In this document: piece by piece, positions 1-7,435 of the stretch
Layout of the letters: each line of letters begins with the position of its first letter
Numbering within the stretch: the stretch's first letter is position 1
Assembly (NCBI GenBank): GCA_023423535.1
Contig: JAFAFL010000091.1
Span: 1 to 64,000 of the forward strand
Reading direction: 5' to 3'
DNA from: Pseudomonadota bacterium
GTDB taxonomy: Bacteria; Myxococcota; Myxococcia; Myxococcales; Myxococcaceae
Length of the DNA stretch: 64,000 bases
Program-made: the position numbers and the translations under genes
The notes under the pieces: model-generated
The model's input: the letters and a program-made list of their open reading frames with translations, nothing else
Database searches by the model: none
Told to the model about the DNA's origin: nothing

Positions 1-76
1 GCTGCGGCTGCTGCTCGAACACCAGACGGACTGCCCGCTCACGAACCTCCGCGGGGAACTTGCTCGGTCTTCCCAT
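1..76 (-). CDS. IS3-family transposase OrfA, N-terminal fragment
   Basis: The minus strand from the ATG at 76 reads MGRPSKFPAEVRERAVRLVF and continues off the window. This is the classic start of the helix-turn-helix OrfA (transposase_8-type) protein of IS3-family elements, which binds the element ends and is usually fused to the DDE-domain OrfB by frameshifting. Only 25 codons are visible, so whether the transposase is intact is unknown. The gene is too short within the window for ordinary ORF calling, but the match to the family start is clear. Confidence 0.75.
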   Translation of the reverse strand, partial: MGRPSKFPAEVRERAVRLVFEQQPQ

Positions 77-126
77 GTCTCCATCCTCTCAACGGTTGGA
101 GCCTCCGAGAAACCCGGGGCGATTCA
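1..126 (-). mobile_element. Left end of an IS3-type insertion sequence (partial)
   Basis: Read on the minus strand, the element begins with TGAATCGCCCCGGGTTTCTC at 126 downwards, a TG-start terminus of the kind seen in IS3-type elements. The transposase start lies about 50 bp inside it. The rest of the element runs off the window. The boundary at 126 is placed where the reading frame of the flanking ATPase gene stops making sense. It is an inference, because the other end and any target duplication are not visible. Confidence 0.7.
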
Positions 127-340
127 CATGGGCGCCGTGGTCCTTGATTGACAGGTCGCCCCTCCCCTTGCCGCTGAGCCGTGAGATTGTGCCAGTGAGC
201 ACGAACTCCAGCGCGTCGACGACCCCGCTCTTTCCAGTCCCATTCGAGCCGCAGACTGCGAAGTTTCGACGATTGAGGTGCAGAGTCAGATGTCGGATGC
301 CTCGGAACTCCGAGATCGTGAGCGATTCGACCTGGATCAC
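127..340 (-). pseudogene. SMC/RecF-like AAA ATPase, cut off by an IS
   Basis: The gene starts with GTG at 340, overlapping the upstream stop as GTGA. The first residues MIQVESLTISEFRGIRHLTL and the Walker A segment GSNGTGKSGVVDALEFVL are typical of the N-terminal half of SMC/RecF/RecN-like ATPases. After about 71 codons the frame enters the IS3-type end at 126 and stops at 89. The C-terminal half, with the signature motif and Walker B, is missing here and may lie beyond the IS. ATPases of this type coupled to a small upstream gene are common in defence or DNA-repair cassettes, but the specific system cannot be named. The gene is inactive as seen. Confidence 0.75.
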
Positions 341-540
341 GGCTGGTCAACCTCGAACAAAGCGCGCTGGAGTGCGGCCTCGCTGAAGTCCTTCTTTACG
401 AGCAATGTGTCAGCCAGTCGCGTCCCGACATCGCCCAGTCCCTCTCGTTCAGTCACCTCGCTCGTGAACGCGAGGAGCACCCGGTCAACAACCGACAGGC
501 TGGCATCGCCCGCATCCTTCTGTTCCTTCAGGTGGTCCAT
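337..540 (-). CDS. Small protein coupled to the disrupted ATPase
   Basis: This 67-residue ORF starts at the ATG at 540 behind a good ribosome site (GGAAGGAT). It ends with TGA at 337, overlapping the GTG start of the ATPase, so the two are translationally coupled. The sequence (SLSVVDRVLLAFTSEVTERE near the middle) looks helical and is polar, with no membrane segment or metal motif. I do not recognise a named family. Its position suggests an accessory subunit of the ATPase, now probably orphaned by the IS insertion. Confidence 0.6.
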   Translation of the reverse strand: MDHLKEQKDAGDASLSVVDRVLLAFTSEVTEREGLGDVGTRLADTLLVKKDFSEAALQRALFEVDQP

Positions 541-849
541 GGGATCCTTCCGTACGTCGAGCCAGGTCGAATGGCACCTCAGTGGATGCCGTCCTCTTCA
601 AACCTCATGAACTGCTCAATGGGGTGCCCGTTGTCGTGTGCGTTGTGGATACTCGCTACTCCATCTGACTGCGGTGCCGCACCCTCGGCATGCCGAGAAG
701 CCACGGCGGTCATCGCCCCCTCTTGAGCTCGGCACATCGAGCTGTGCGAACCCGGCAGTGCTGTCGGTTAGGCGACAGAGGACCTGAACTCACGACACGA
801 AGCCGCGGCCGGGGACCCGGCGCCGCACCTGAGGCTCTCCAACCTCGTG
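541..849. other. Non-coding stretch, no feature recognised
   Basis: Between the small ATPase partner and the aminotransferase remnant I see no ORF with plausible coding character, no tRNA and no clear terminator. The base composition is slightly less GC-rich than in the operons further on. This fits decayed accessory DNA. Confidence 0.4.
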
Positions 850-1110
850 GCCGCCGTGGGCAGAGATCAGTTGCGCGCCAGGGCCTCTCGATAGGCGGCG
901 TTGTGTGCGCGCCGGGCCTGCACCCGCTCGTCGAGCACTGCGTCGCCAGATGGCGCGCCTTTTCAATCCACTCCTTGCGCCGAGACAGCAGCATCCCGCC
1001 GCCGGACGTCGTGATGATTTTGTTCCCGTTGAAGGAGAAGACGGAGAGGTCTCCGAAGCTGCCCGCGGGCTTTCCCTTGTAGGAGGCGCCGAGCGCCTCT
1101 GCGGCGTTCG
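850..1110 (-). pseudogene. DegT/DnrJ/EryC1/StrS-type aminotransferase fragment
   Basis: On the minus strand, 1108-938 encodes SFGDLSVFSFNGNKIITTSG within a longer match. This is the region around the PLP-binding lysine of sugar aminotransferases of the DegT family, with the catalytic Lys in GNKIITTSGGG. Just downstream, in another frame, comes VLDERVQARRAHNAAYREAL, the segment that normally follows some tens of residues later. A deletion with a frameshift therefore separates the two pieces. Both ends of the gene are missing. It is a remnant of a surface-polysaccharide-type gene and cannot be functional. Confidence 0.75.
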
Positions 1111-1142
1111 AGCGGTGCCGGTACGGGAGCCGGGGGCTGGTC

Positions 1143-1624
1143 GCTAACGAGCGGCTGTCGCGGAGAGAGGACGGGCGCTTCCAATACCGCACGGGGAAGG
1201 GGCAGGTCCTGGTCTTCACCGCGGAGGAACTGGTGAAGCGGTTGTTGGCGGTGATGCCGCCGCGGGGCGTGCACCTGACCACGTTTTACGGGGCCTACGC
1301 GCCAAACGGGGCCCTGCGTTCGCGGGTGGTGCGGTCTGCGCCCGAGCCCTCCACCGAGGGTGCCTCCCCCGTGGGACAGCGTGTGTGGTGGAGCGGGAGG
1401 GAGCGCGCGCTCGGCGGCCGAGGCTGGACTGGGCGACGCTGCAGCGGAAGACCTTCGAGGCCGACGTGTGGCAGTGCCCGTGCGACGGACGGCGGGTGGT
1501 GTCGGTGGTGAGCGACCGCCGGACGGCGGAGGTGGTGCTGCGGAACATGGGCCTGTTGTCGAGGCCCGCCGGGGAGGCACCTTTGCCCGGGCACTCTCCG
1601 CCGCAGCTCCGGCTGGCGGTGTGA
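1143..1624 (+). pseudogene. IS91-type (Y2) transposase C-terminal remnant
   Basis: The plus strand from 1143 reads ANERLSRREDGRFQYRTGKG and continues through VHLTTFYGAYAPNGALRSRV, which match the C-terminal part of IS91/IS801-type transposases. Near 1400-1420 the match shifts frame and continues as RPRLDWATLQRKTFEADVWQ, ending with a stop at 1622-1624. The tail would normally carry a CxxC pair but here keeps CPCDG only. The catalytic half is absent. This is a frameshifted relic directly abutting the aminotransferase fragment. Confidence 0.65.
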
Positions 1625-1758
1625 CCGGACGCGCGGCGGACGCGGGCATCTGACGAACGGAGCGGACTCCGGGACGGAAGGCGTGTGCCCGCGCGCGGGC
1701 AAAGGCCGTTGGTCAGACTCAAGGGGCCGCCGTGCCGGCCTCCGAGCGCCTCGGCTTC

Positions 1759-1815
1759 GGGGGGCGTGCTGCGGGAACGTCCCGCCCCGATTCATGAAGA
1801 GCAGGGTTGTTCCTC
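1759..1815. repeat. Imperfect direct repeat, copy 1
   Basis: This segment contains GAACGTCCCGCC followed by ATTCATGAAGAGCAGG. It aligns without gaps, at about four matches in five, with 4784-4840 in the same orientation. The two copies are 3,025 bp apart and bracket the zinc-finger two-gene operon. They could be mobile-element ends or copies of a dispersed intergenic repeat. Confidence 0.55.
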
Positions 1816-1821
1816 TTCACA

Positions 1822-1960
1822 GCGTCGCTGCGCGAGGAGCTGCGCCGCGAGGTGCGCGGGCTGCTTGAGCGGTTGGAGATGGCGACGATGCTGGTGACGC
1901 ACGACGGCGACGACGTCTTCGCCGTCGCCGACCGCAATTGCTGCTGGAGGGCGGTGGGGC
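1822..1960 (+). pseudogene. ABC transporter ATP-binding protein fragment
   Basis: Translation from 1825 gives SLREELRREVRGLLERLEMA followed by TMLVTHDGDDVFAVADR. This is the region just after Walker B together with the H-loop (VTHD) of CysA/ModC/PotA-type importer ATPases. After about 1936 the match continues one frame over as QLLLEGG. Walker A, the signature motif and the C-terminal domain are absent. It is a decayed scrap, useful only as evidence that this locus has accumulated rearrangement debris. Confidence 0.65.
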
Positions 1961-2060
1961 CAGCCTCACCGCGCGGTGCCGGGCAACGCACGCATCGGTG
2001 AGGTCGAGCACGCGCGCGGGGCGGTCGCCGTTGTGCCGGCGACACGCTGAGCACGGACGG

Positions 2061-4082
2061 TCACCCATTCCCATTCGACCTGGGGCCAGCGGCGTCTGGA
2101 CGTTTCAGGACCCGGGCGACGTCGTCGCGGGCCGCGCGAAGCATCCTCTCGATGCGCGGATTCGACAGCGACTGTCCACGCTCACCGTCGCTCATCCCGT
2201 TGAAGAACTCGGCGCACGCGGACACCAGCCGCGCGATGCCCATCGCGTACCGGTCGGCCTCGTCGCAGAGCCACCTCGCCAGCTTGTTCAGCCTCGGGTC
2301 GACCACCTCGTCCGACGACACGATCTCGCGGGTCAGGAGCCGCTCGTAGGGGCGGATCGGATGCCGGTCGCACCCCATCAGGTGTCCCTTCGCCGCCTCC
2401 ATTCCGCACCACGGGCAGAACGGAGACCTCACCCGGCGCAGCCCATGCCAGTCCCGGACGAGCTCCTCCAGCGCGGCGCGATCGTTCTGCCGCAGCTCGC
2501 TGGGGTGGTACGTGAAAAGCCGCGCAAAGGCCTCCGTTCGCTCCTTCTTCCGGTACTCCGACAAGAACGCGTCCGAGTTCGTCGGGCGAAAGAGGCTGAC
2601 CCGCCTCCGCGAGAGGTTCACCCGATCCGGCTCGAGGACGGACAGGACCGCCAGCGCGCGACGGGTGCGGCGCACGGCGGGCGCACCGAGACACGTCGTC
2701 ACATGCCTCTCCCACTGGAGCACCCCGACGCCGGGGCGGCGGCACCCCGCACAGATGAAGGGGCCCTCTTGCGCGGCTCTCCAGAGGTCCACTTGCCGTG
2801 CGACAAGCTCGAGCCGCCGCTTGTCGTCGTCGAAGGTGCGCGCGGTCTCCCCGTCCGGTTCACTCAGGAGGTTCGCCAGCGAGCGCTCGACCCAGTTCGG
2901 TGCGCGGGGCCCCAGCGCCGGCCCCATCTCCGGAAGACCGACTGCAGCCTGCGCACGCGCCTGCGCGGCCCTCCAGGGACGCTCGCTCCACTCCTCCGAG
3001 TAGCCCGCCCCGCCGGACCAGCCCATGTTCTGGTCGTAAGTCGTGGTTGCGCGGTCGAGGAGGACGAGCTCCCAGCGCAGCTGAAGACGCTCCGTCATCC
3101 AGAACATCAGCGGCGCCGTCCGCGCCCCGAGCTCCACCCGGATCGCCTCCTCCACCTCGCGCGCGAGCACTGCGTCCGGATGCGCGTCGCAGGTGCGCAG
3201 GTGCTCGATCGCGCAATCGTACGGCACCACCGCGCCACACCACGGGCACGGGTCGGTGGTCCGGTCGGCAAAGTGCGCCCATTGCGTCACCGCGGCGGTC
3301 AGCCTGGCGACATCCTCGGCCAGGTTCTTCGAGGGTTGAAGGCTCCGTGCGGCGGGGTCACACAGCCGCTCCAGCTTGCGCTTCAGGTCGTACTCGTCGC
3401 CCGGCCACACGCTCGGCACGGCGGTTCGCGCGGTCGGGTCCTCGAGGTCCATCCCGATCTTCCACTCGTCATGGAGAAACCGCAGCAGCGTCTTCGCCGC
3501 CATCAGCCGCAAGGTCGCCGGGTGTCCCTCGCAATGGGGCAGGTGCTCGCCGGCACAGAGGGGGTGGAGCTGCACCCGGTGACAGTCGAGGCACGCCTCA
3601 CTCTGCACCCGGTCGCGCACCTTGCGTGACCAGAGCCCGACCGCGTTCTCGACGATGACGCGAATTCTGGTCGCCTCGTCCGGCGGCAGCTCGAGGAAAG
3701 AGGGCTCGCCCAGCCGCGCGATCGCGCGCAATGCGTCCGCTGGACCGAACGCGATCTCAGGCCGGGGTGGCTTCGGGGGCGGCTCTGGCGCGTAGACCTT
3801 CCGGAGGAGCTCCATGAGCTGCATCTTCGGCAAGGAGTCCTTCTCAGACCCGAGCCACGCGCCGAAGGCCCGGAGCCGGTCGCGGTTCGGGGCACCTCGC
3901 AGACGGGCGTGCAGCGCCGAGTAGCCCGCGCCAGCCGGAGCCGGTGGATACGCGGCGACGAAACGCGCCAGCGCCTCGCGATTGAACGTGCGGTCGGCTG
4001 CGGATCCTTCTCGTCCGGATGCGTCCTTGATGGCCCCGGCGATGAAACCGGCGACGCGGTAGGCCTGTTCTACGTGCCTCAT
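2061..4082 (-). CDS. Protein with four zinc-finger-like Cys/His motifs
   Basis: The 673-residue product starts at the ATG at 4082, overlapping the upstream stop as ATGA. It contains four similar putative metal sites spread over the chain: ACLDCHRVQLHPLCAGEHLP and on to HCEGHP, CPWCG...IEHLRTCDAHP, CAGC...WERHVTTC, and CPWCG...GHLMGCDRHP. The shared pattern is C-x2-C, about 8-15 residues, H-x3-4-C, and the third copy is the most divergent. The rest is charged, largely helical, and without membrane segments. I do not recognise the family. Zinc fingers suggest nucleic-acid or protein binding. It forms an operon with the gene upstream, and direct repeats bracket the pair. Confidence 0.75.
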   Translation of the reverse strand: MRHVEQAYRVAGFIAGAIKDASGREGSAADRTFNREALARFVAAYPPAPAGAGYSALHARLRGAPNRDRLRAFGAWLGSEKDSLPKMQLMELLRKVYAPEPPPKPPRPEIAFGPADALRAIARLGEPSFLELPPDEATRIRVIVENAVGLWSRKVRDRVQSEACLDCHRVQLHPLCAGEHLPHCEGHPATLRLMAAKTLLRFLHDEWKIGMDLEDPTARTAVPSVWPGDEYDLKRKLERLCDPAARSLQPSKNLAEDVARLTAAVTQWAHFADRTTDPCPWCGAVVPYDCAIEHLRTCDAHPDAVLAREVEEAIRVELGARTAPLMFWMTERLQLRWELVLLDRATTTYDQNMGWSGGAGYSEEWSERPWRAAQARAQAAVGLPEMGPALGPRAPNWVERSLANLLSEPDGETARTFDDDKRRLELVARQVDLWRAAQEGPFICAGCRRPGVGVLQWERHVTTCLGAPAVRRTRRALAVLSVLEPDRVNLSRRRVSLFRPTNSDAFLSEYRKKERTEAFARLFTYHPSELRQNDRAALEELVRDWHGLRRVRSPFCPWCGMEAAKGHLMGCDRHPIRPYERLLTREIVSSDEVVDPRLNKLARWLCDEADRYAMGIARLVSACAEFFNGMSDGERGQSLSNPRIERMLRAARDDVARVLKRPDAAGPRSNGNG

Positions 4083-4726
4083 GGGGCCCACCGCTTTCGC
4101 AGCGGCCTGCGCGCCGCGGCGTCCGCGATCGCACGCGCGCGCTCGCCTGCCTCTTCGGCCAGACGCGCTCTCGCCGCTTGCTCCGCGACGGACGGCGGCC
4201 CCTCGTCCTTTGCCTCGAGAAGCACGCCGTGGTGGGTCCTCTCCGAGAAGATGCGACGCCGGACGAGCCGCTCGAGTGGCGCGCTCTTCACCACCTCGCG
4301 CAGCGCCTCGGGCGGAACCCGGAGCAGCTCGCGGAGCAACGCGTGCGCGGCCTCGAAGATGCGCGAGCGGGCAGAGTTCTCCCGGCTGCCTGGGCCGCCT
4401 GCCGCGGCCTCCTCGCACCAACGCGCCGCCCTCTTCGACAGGTAGTCGGAGAGGAGGGCCACGCCCGCCGCATCGAGGGCTCCCCAGACGGACAAGCGGA
4501 ACTTCCACTGGCGGTTGTCCGTGTGCATCCACGCGCGGTTGACCGCCTCGAAGAGCCGCGTCAGCGCGTCGAGCTCCGCCTCCACCACGTCGCGGTCGGC
4601 GAGCGCGCCTCCGGGAGAGGCGAGCGCCTCCGTCCGCGCATCGATGCCGCACCAGATCCAGAACCAGAACTCGTTCGTCTGCGCTTCCGAAAGCGACGGC
4701 CCCTCCACGTCCGGCTCCTGCCACAT
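4079..4726 (-). CDS. Hypothetical protein, partner of the zinc-finger protein
   Basis: The start at 4726 is preceded by a strong ribosome site (AAGGAGGTG), which decides against the longer reading from 4762. The 215-residue product begins MWQEPDVEGPSLSEAQ. It is Trp-rich near the N terminus (NEFWFWIWCG), and its charged, helical C-terminal half is rich in Arg and Ala. No domain is recognised. The stop overlaps the next start as ATGA, so the two products are probably made in step and may act together. An accessory or defence role is possible from the setting but is not shown by the sequence. Confidence 0.7.
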   Translation of the reverse strand: MWQEPDVEGPSLSEAQTNEFWFWIWCGIDARTEALASPGGALADRDVVEAELDALTRLFEAVNRAWMHTDNRQWKFRLSVWGALDAAGVALLSDYLSKRAARWCEEAAAGGPGSRENSARSRIFEAAHALLRELLRVPPEALREVVKSAPLERLVRRRIFSERTHHGVLLEAKDEGPPSVAEQAARARLAEEAGERARAIADAAARRPLRKRWAP

Positions 4727-4783
4727 CCAGCACCTCCTTGTGGGTAGATGTGCGACCATCATGCACGTCCGACGGACAAGGCG

Positions 4784-4840
4784 CGGGGGCCTGCTGCGAG
4801 AACGTTCCGCCAGGGTTCACGAAGAGCAGGTTTGTTTCTC
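4784..4840. repeat. Imperfect direct repeat, copy 2
   Basis: This is the partner of 1759-1815, containing GAACGTTCCGCC followed by GTTCACGAAGAGCAGG. It lies just upstream of the zinc-finger operon on the minus strand, and upstream of the plus-strand gene at 4910. Any promoters for these divergent genes would overlap it. Confidence 0.55.
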
Positions 4841-4909
4841 CTCTCGGCTCGGCGTCTCTCGGCGGATCAGGTTGCGCAGCCTGCGCTTCGGAAGGAGGCT
4901 CGGCGGCCC

Positions 4910-5449
4910 ATGACTCGCTTCGACGCGCTCGGTGTCTTCGATACGAATTGGCGACTGGCCGGGGCCCGGCGTCCACCCGCGACCGACGACGAGCGCGCGC
5001 TGATGGAGACCCTCATCACCAGGCGACTCACCGCGATCCTCGAGGACGCGGTGCTTTCGGCAGACGAGCGCATCCCCGCGCTGGTGACACGCGAGTTCGA
5101 GGCGGCCGTCCGCGTTCATGACCTCGAAGAGTCGACGCGCCGGGCCCGGAAGCTGCCCGCGAAGCATCCGGCGAAGGACACGGTCAAGCGCGGCGGCCGG
5201 CTCTGCGATGCGCAGCTCTTCCTGGCGGCGGAGGCAGACAGCGATGAGGTGAAGGCGACCGCCACCTTCGCCGTGGAGCTGCCGGGATCACGCATGGCGC
5301 CGGTAAGGGAGGAAGAGCTCGTCGGCTGGCTCGACGAAGCACTGATCTCCGCGCTCCAGGAGCAGGGCATCGCCGCGAGGCTCGGAGAGAAGAAGGTCGC
5401 GAAGCTCGGCGTGGGTGTGACGGTGAGACGGAAGGGGCCGAGCGCGTAG
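4910..5449 (+). CDS. Hypothetical protein, 179 residues
   Basis: The ATG at 4910 follows GAAGGAGG, so it was chosen over upstream in-frame codons that lie inside the repeat. The product is soluble-looking and acidic to neutral, with a central basic segment (RRARKLPAKHPAKDTVKRGG) and a C-terminal alpha/beta-looking stretch ending in VTVRRKGPSA. No signal peptide, membrane segment or known motif is evident. It is divergent from the zinc-finger operon and convergent with the lytic operon that ends at 5480. Function unknown. Confidence 0.65.
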   Translation: MTRFDALGVFDTNWRLAGARRPPATDDERALMETLITRRLTAILEDAVLSADERIPALVTREFEAAVRVHDLEESTRRARKLPAKHPAKDTVKRGGRLCDAQLFLAAEADSDEVKATATFAVELPGSRMAPVREEELVGWLDEALISALQEQGIAARLGEKKVAKLGVGVTVRRKGPSA

Positions 5450-5479
5450 GCCTGCGACGAGAGCAGAGACAGCCCGCGC

Positions 5480-7435
5480 TCAGGCCCTCACGGTGCCCGC
5501 GGCCCAACGGCCGTGGCCCTGGTCGTAGGCGTCCGCGGCGCCGGGTGCATGCAGCGCGGCGGGTACGAAGGCCTGGCTGCTCGAGCGCGCCGCGGCGGCG
5601 ACGGCTGCGGCCTCCGCGCGTTCGAGCGCACGGCCCACGGTTCCGAGCCGATCGTCGAAGTGCATCACGTCGCCGCTCGGCCGGCCGAAGTCGACGGCGC
5701 CCCAGCGCAGGCCCTGCTGCGCGAGCCCCATCACCAGCTCCTTGCGGAACGGCAGGAAGCCCAGCTCCGGCGCGCGCCGCGAGGCACTGCCGCCGCTGAA
5801 AGGACGGTCACCCTTCGCGCCCGCCACGTTCGGCGCGGATGGGTAGGTGAGGCCGGGAGACGAGGGCCCCGCGCGACCGGAGAGGGTGACGTAGTCCTGC
5901 GCCATCTGCGCGCGCAGCGTCGTGACATCCGGCACACCGTCGCGTCCGAGGATGACGTGCCAGAACGAGGGCTCGGGATGCGCGGCGATGCAGAGCTGCG
6001 CCTGCGTGGTGTCGAGCATGGCGCGGAAGTAGGCGCGCATGCCGTCGCTCTCCTCGAGGAGTCGGTCGTAGAGCTCGGAGGTGCGCGCCGTGCTGCGGGC
6101 GCCCGATCGGATCTGCCTGGGGATGACCGAGTCGCGGCCGACCATCAAGCGCGCGATGCGGTCGTAAACGGAGGAGAGCTGCTCGTCGAGCTTCGCCTCG
6201 CCGGCCTCGTTGAGGATGTAGGGCGCGCCGTCGTAGTTGATGTCCACCGCGAGGCCGAAGCCGTGCATGCCGTTGCGGTCCTGGTAGCCGCCGATCGAGT
6301 ACACGCCCCAGTCGATGGTGCCGGTGTGTCCTGCTGCGCGGACGAGCCGTGTCGCTTCGGTCTCCGCGGCCTGCAGCTTCGGGAGGAAGGACGGGTGCAC
6401 GCCGCCGCCCACGCTCACGCCGAAGATGCGGGCCGGCACCATCTGCGCGCGCCAGCCGGCGACGTTGCGGAAGCCCGTGCCGTTGGAGCGGTCGTACTCG
6501 GCGATGATCTGATCGCGCGTGGGCTTCGGCGGCGTGGAGAGGGCCTGCGCTCCGGCGACTTCGCCTGCCTCGGCTTCCACCGAGCAGCCGCCCTCGGAGA
6601 GTCCGTGCGCGCGGGACGAAGAGGGCTCGGTCCACGCGGGATCGCAGTGGAGCCGCGGGCCGTAGTGTGACGGCACCTGACCATGTGAGACGCCGCGTGC
6701 AGCGGTGTCCACGCGGAAGAACGTGCCCGCGTTCGAAGGAGCACCGGCGAGCGCCCTTTGCAGTCCGTCGCGGATGCGGTGCGCGCCGGCCTGCGTCCTC
6801 GTGTTGGCGAGGTAGTACACGCGCAGCGCCCCCTGACCGCGGGAGGTGTCCCGCATGCGCGCGCGCGCCCACTCGACGATCGTGTTCTCGCCGCCGTAGG
6901 TGGAGTCGTAGAGGTGGACCTCGTCGATCGCGTAGCGCGCTGCGTGGCTGCCGAGGAGGAAAGAGACGGCCGCGCCACCGCCGCTGTGTGCGGTGAGGAT
7001 GAGGCGGCCGGGCAGCGGCGGCGAATCCGCGGACATGCCGAGCACGTGCTGCTGGTACCAGCTCCGCGAGAAGTCGAGCAGCCGCTGCAGCCCGTTCGCC
7101 GGACGCGTCAGGTCCGGGAAGCTGTAGCCCGCACCGCTGTCACCGCCGAAGAAGCGGCCGCGAGGAAGGATGCCGAGCGCGGCTCTCGGGCGTTCGTCGA
7201 AGTCGAGCCCGCTGTGCGGCTCCTTCCACCGCGCGAGGTCCATCTCCGAAGGCGGGACGGGAGACATTTCCCGCTTCGGCGCGTAGCCGTGGAAGTGCAC
7301 CACCAGATCGAGCGCCGCCGGCGTCTGCTGCAGCTCGCGCCAACGGAGGACGAGGTGAGGGCCCGGGCCACCGTGCGTGGGCATCAGGGGACCGGAAGCA
7401 TCGGCGGGGCGAGTGAACTGCTCTCTGCGCATCAT
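5480..7435 (-). CDS. Alpha/beta hydrolase fused to M15-like D-Ala peptidase
   Basis: The 651-residue product starts at the ATG at 7435, overlapping the upstream stop as ATGA. Residues 1 to about 270 look like an alpha/beta hydrolase. There is a VVHFHGY strand near residue 45 and a nucleophile elbow LTAHSGGG with Ser151. The C-terminal half carries HGFGLAVDIN (His391, Asp398) and a late DVMHFD, the spacing expected of zinc D-alanyl-D-alanine (M15/VanY-type) peptidases. A peptide-bond-cutting role on the cell wall is inferred, and the substrate of the hydrolase half is unknown. There is no signal peptide. It is the last gene of the lytic operon and converges with the gene ending at 5449. Confidence 0.7.
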   Translation of the reverse strand: MMRREQFTRPADASGPLMPTHGGPGPHLVLRWRELQQTPAALDLVVHFHGYAPKREMSPVPPSEMDLARWKEPHSGLDFDERPRAALGILPRGRFFGGDSGAGYSFPDLTRPANGLQRLLDFSRSWYQQHVLGMSADSPPLPGRLILTAHSGGGAAVSFLLGSHAARYAIDEVHLYDSTYGGENTIVEWARARMRDTSRGQGALRVYYLANTRTQAGAHRIRDGLQRALAGAPSNAGTFFRVDTAARGVSHGQVPSHYGPRLHCDPAWTEPSSSRAHGLSEGGCSVEAEAGEVAGAQALSTPPKPTRDQIIAEYDRSNGTGFRNVAGWRAQMVPARIFGVSVGGGVHPSFLPKLQAAETEATRLVRAAGHTGTIDWGVYSIGGYQDRNGMHGFGLAVDINYDGAPYILNEAGEAKLDEQLSSVYDRIARLMVGRDSVIPRQIRSGARSTARTSELYDRLLEESDGMRAYFRAMLDTTQAQLCIAAHPEPSFWHVILGRDGVPDVTTLRAQMAQDYVTLSGRAGPSSPGLTYPSAPNVAGAKGDRPFSGGSASRRAPELGFLPFRKELVMGLAQQGLRWGAVDFGRPSGDVMHFDDRLGTVGRALERAEAAAVAAAARSSSQAFVPAALHAPGAADAYDQGHGRWAAGTVRA

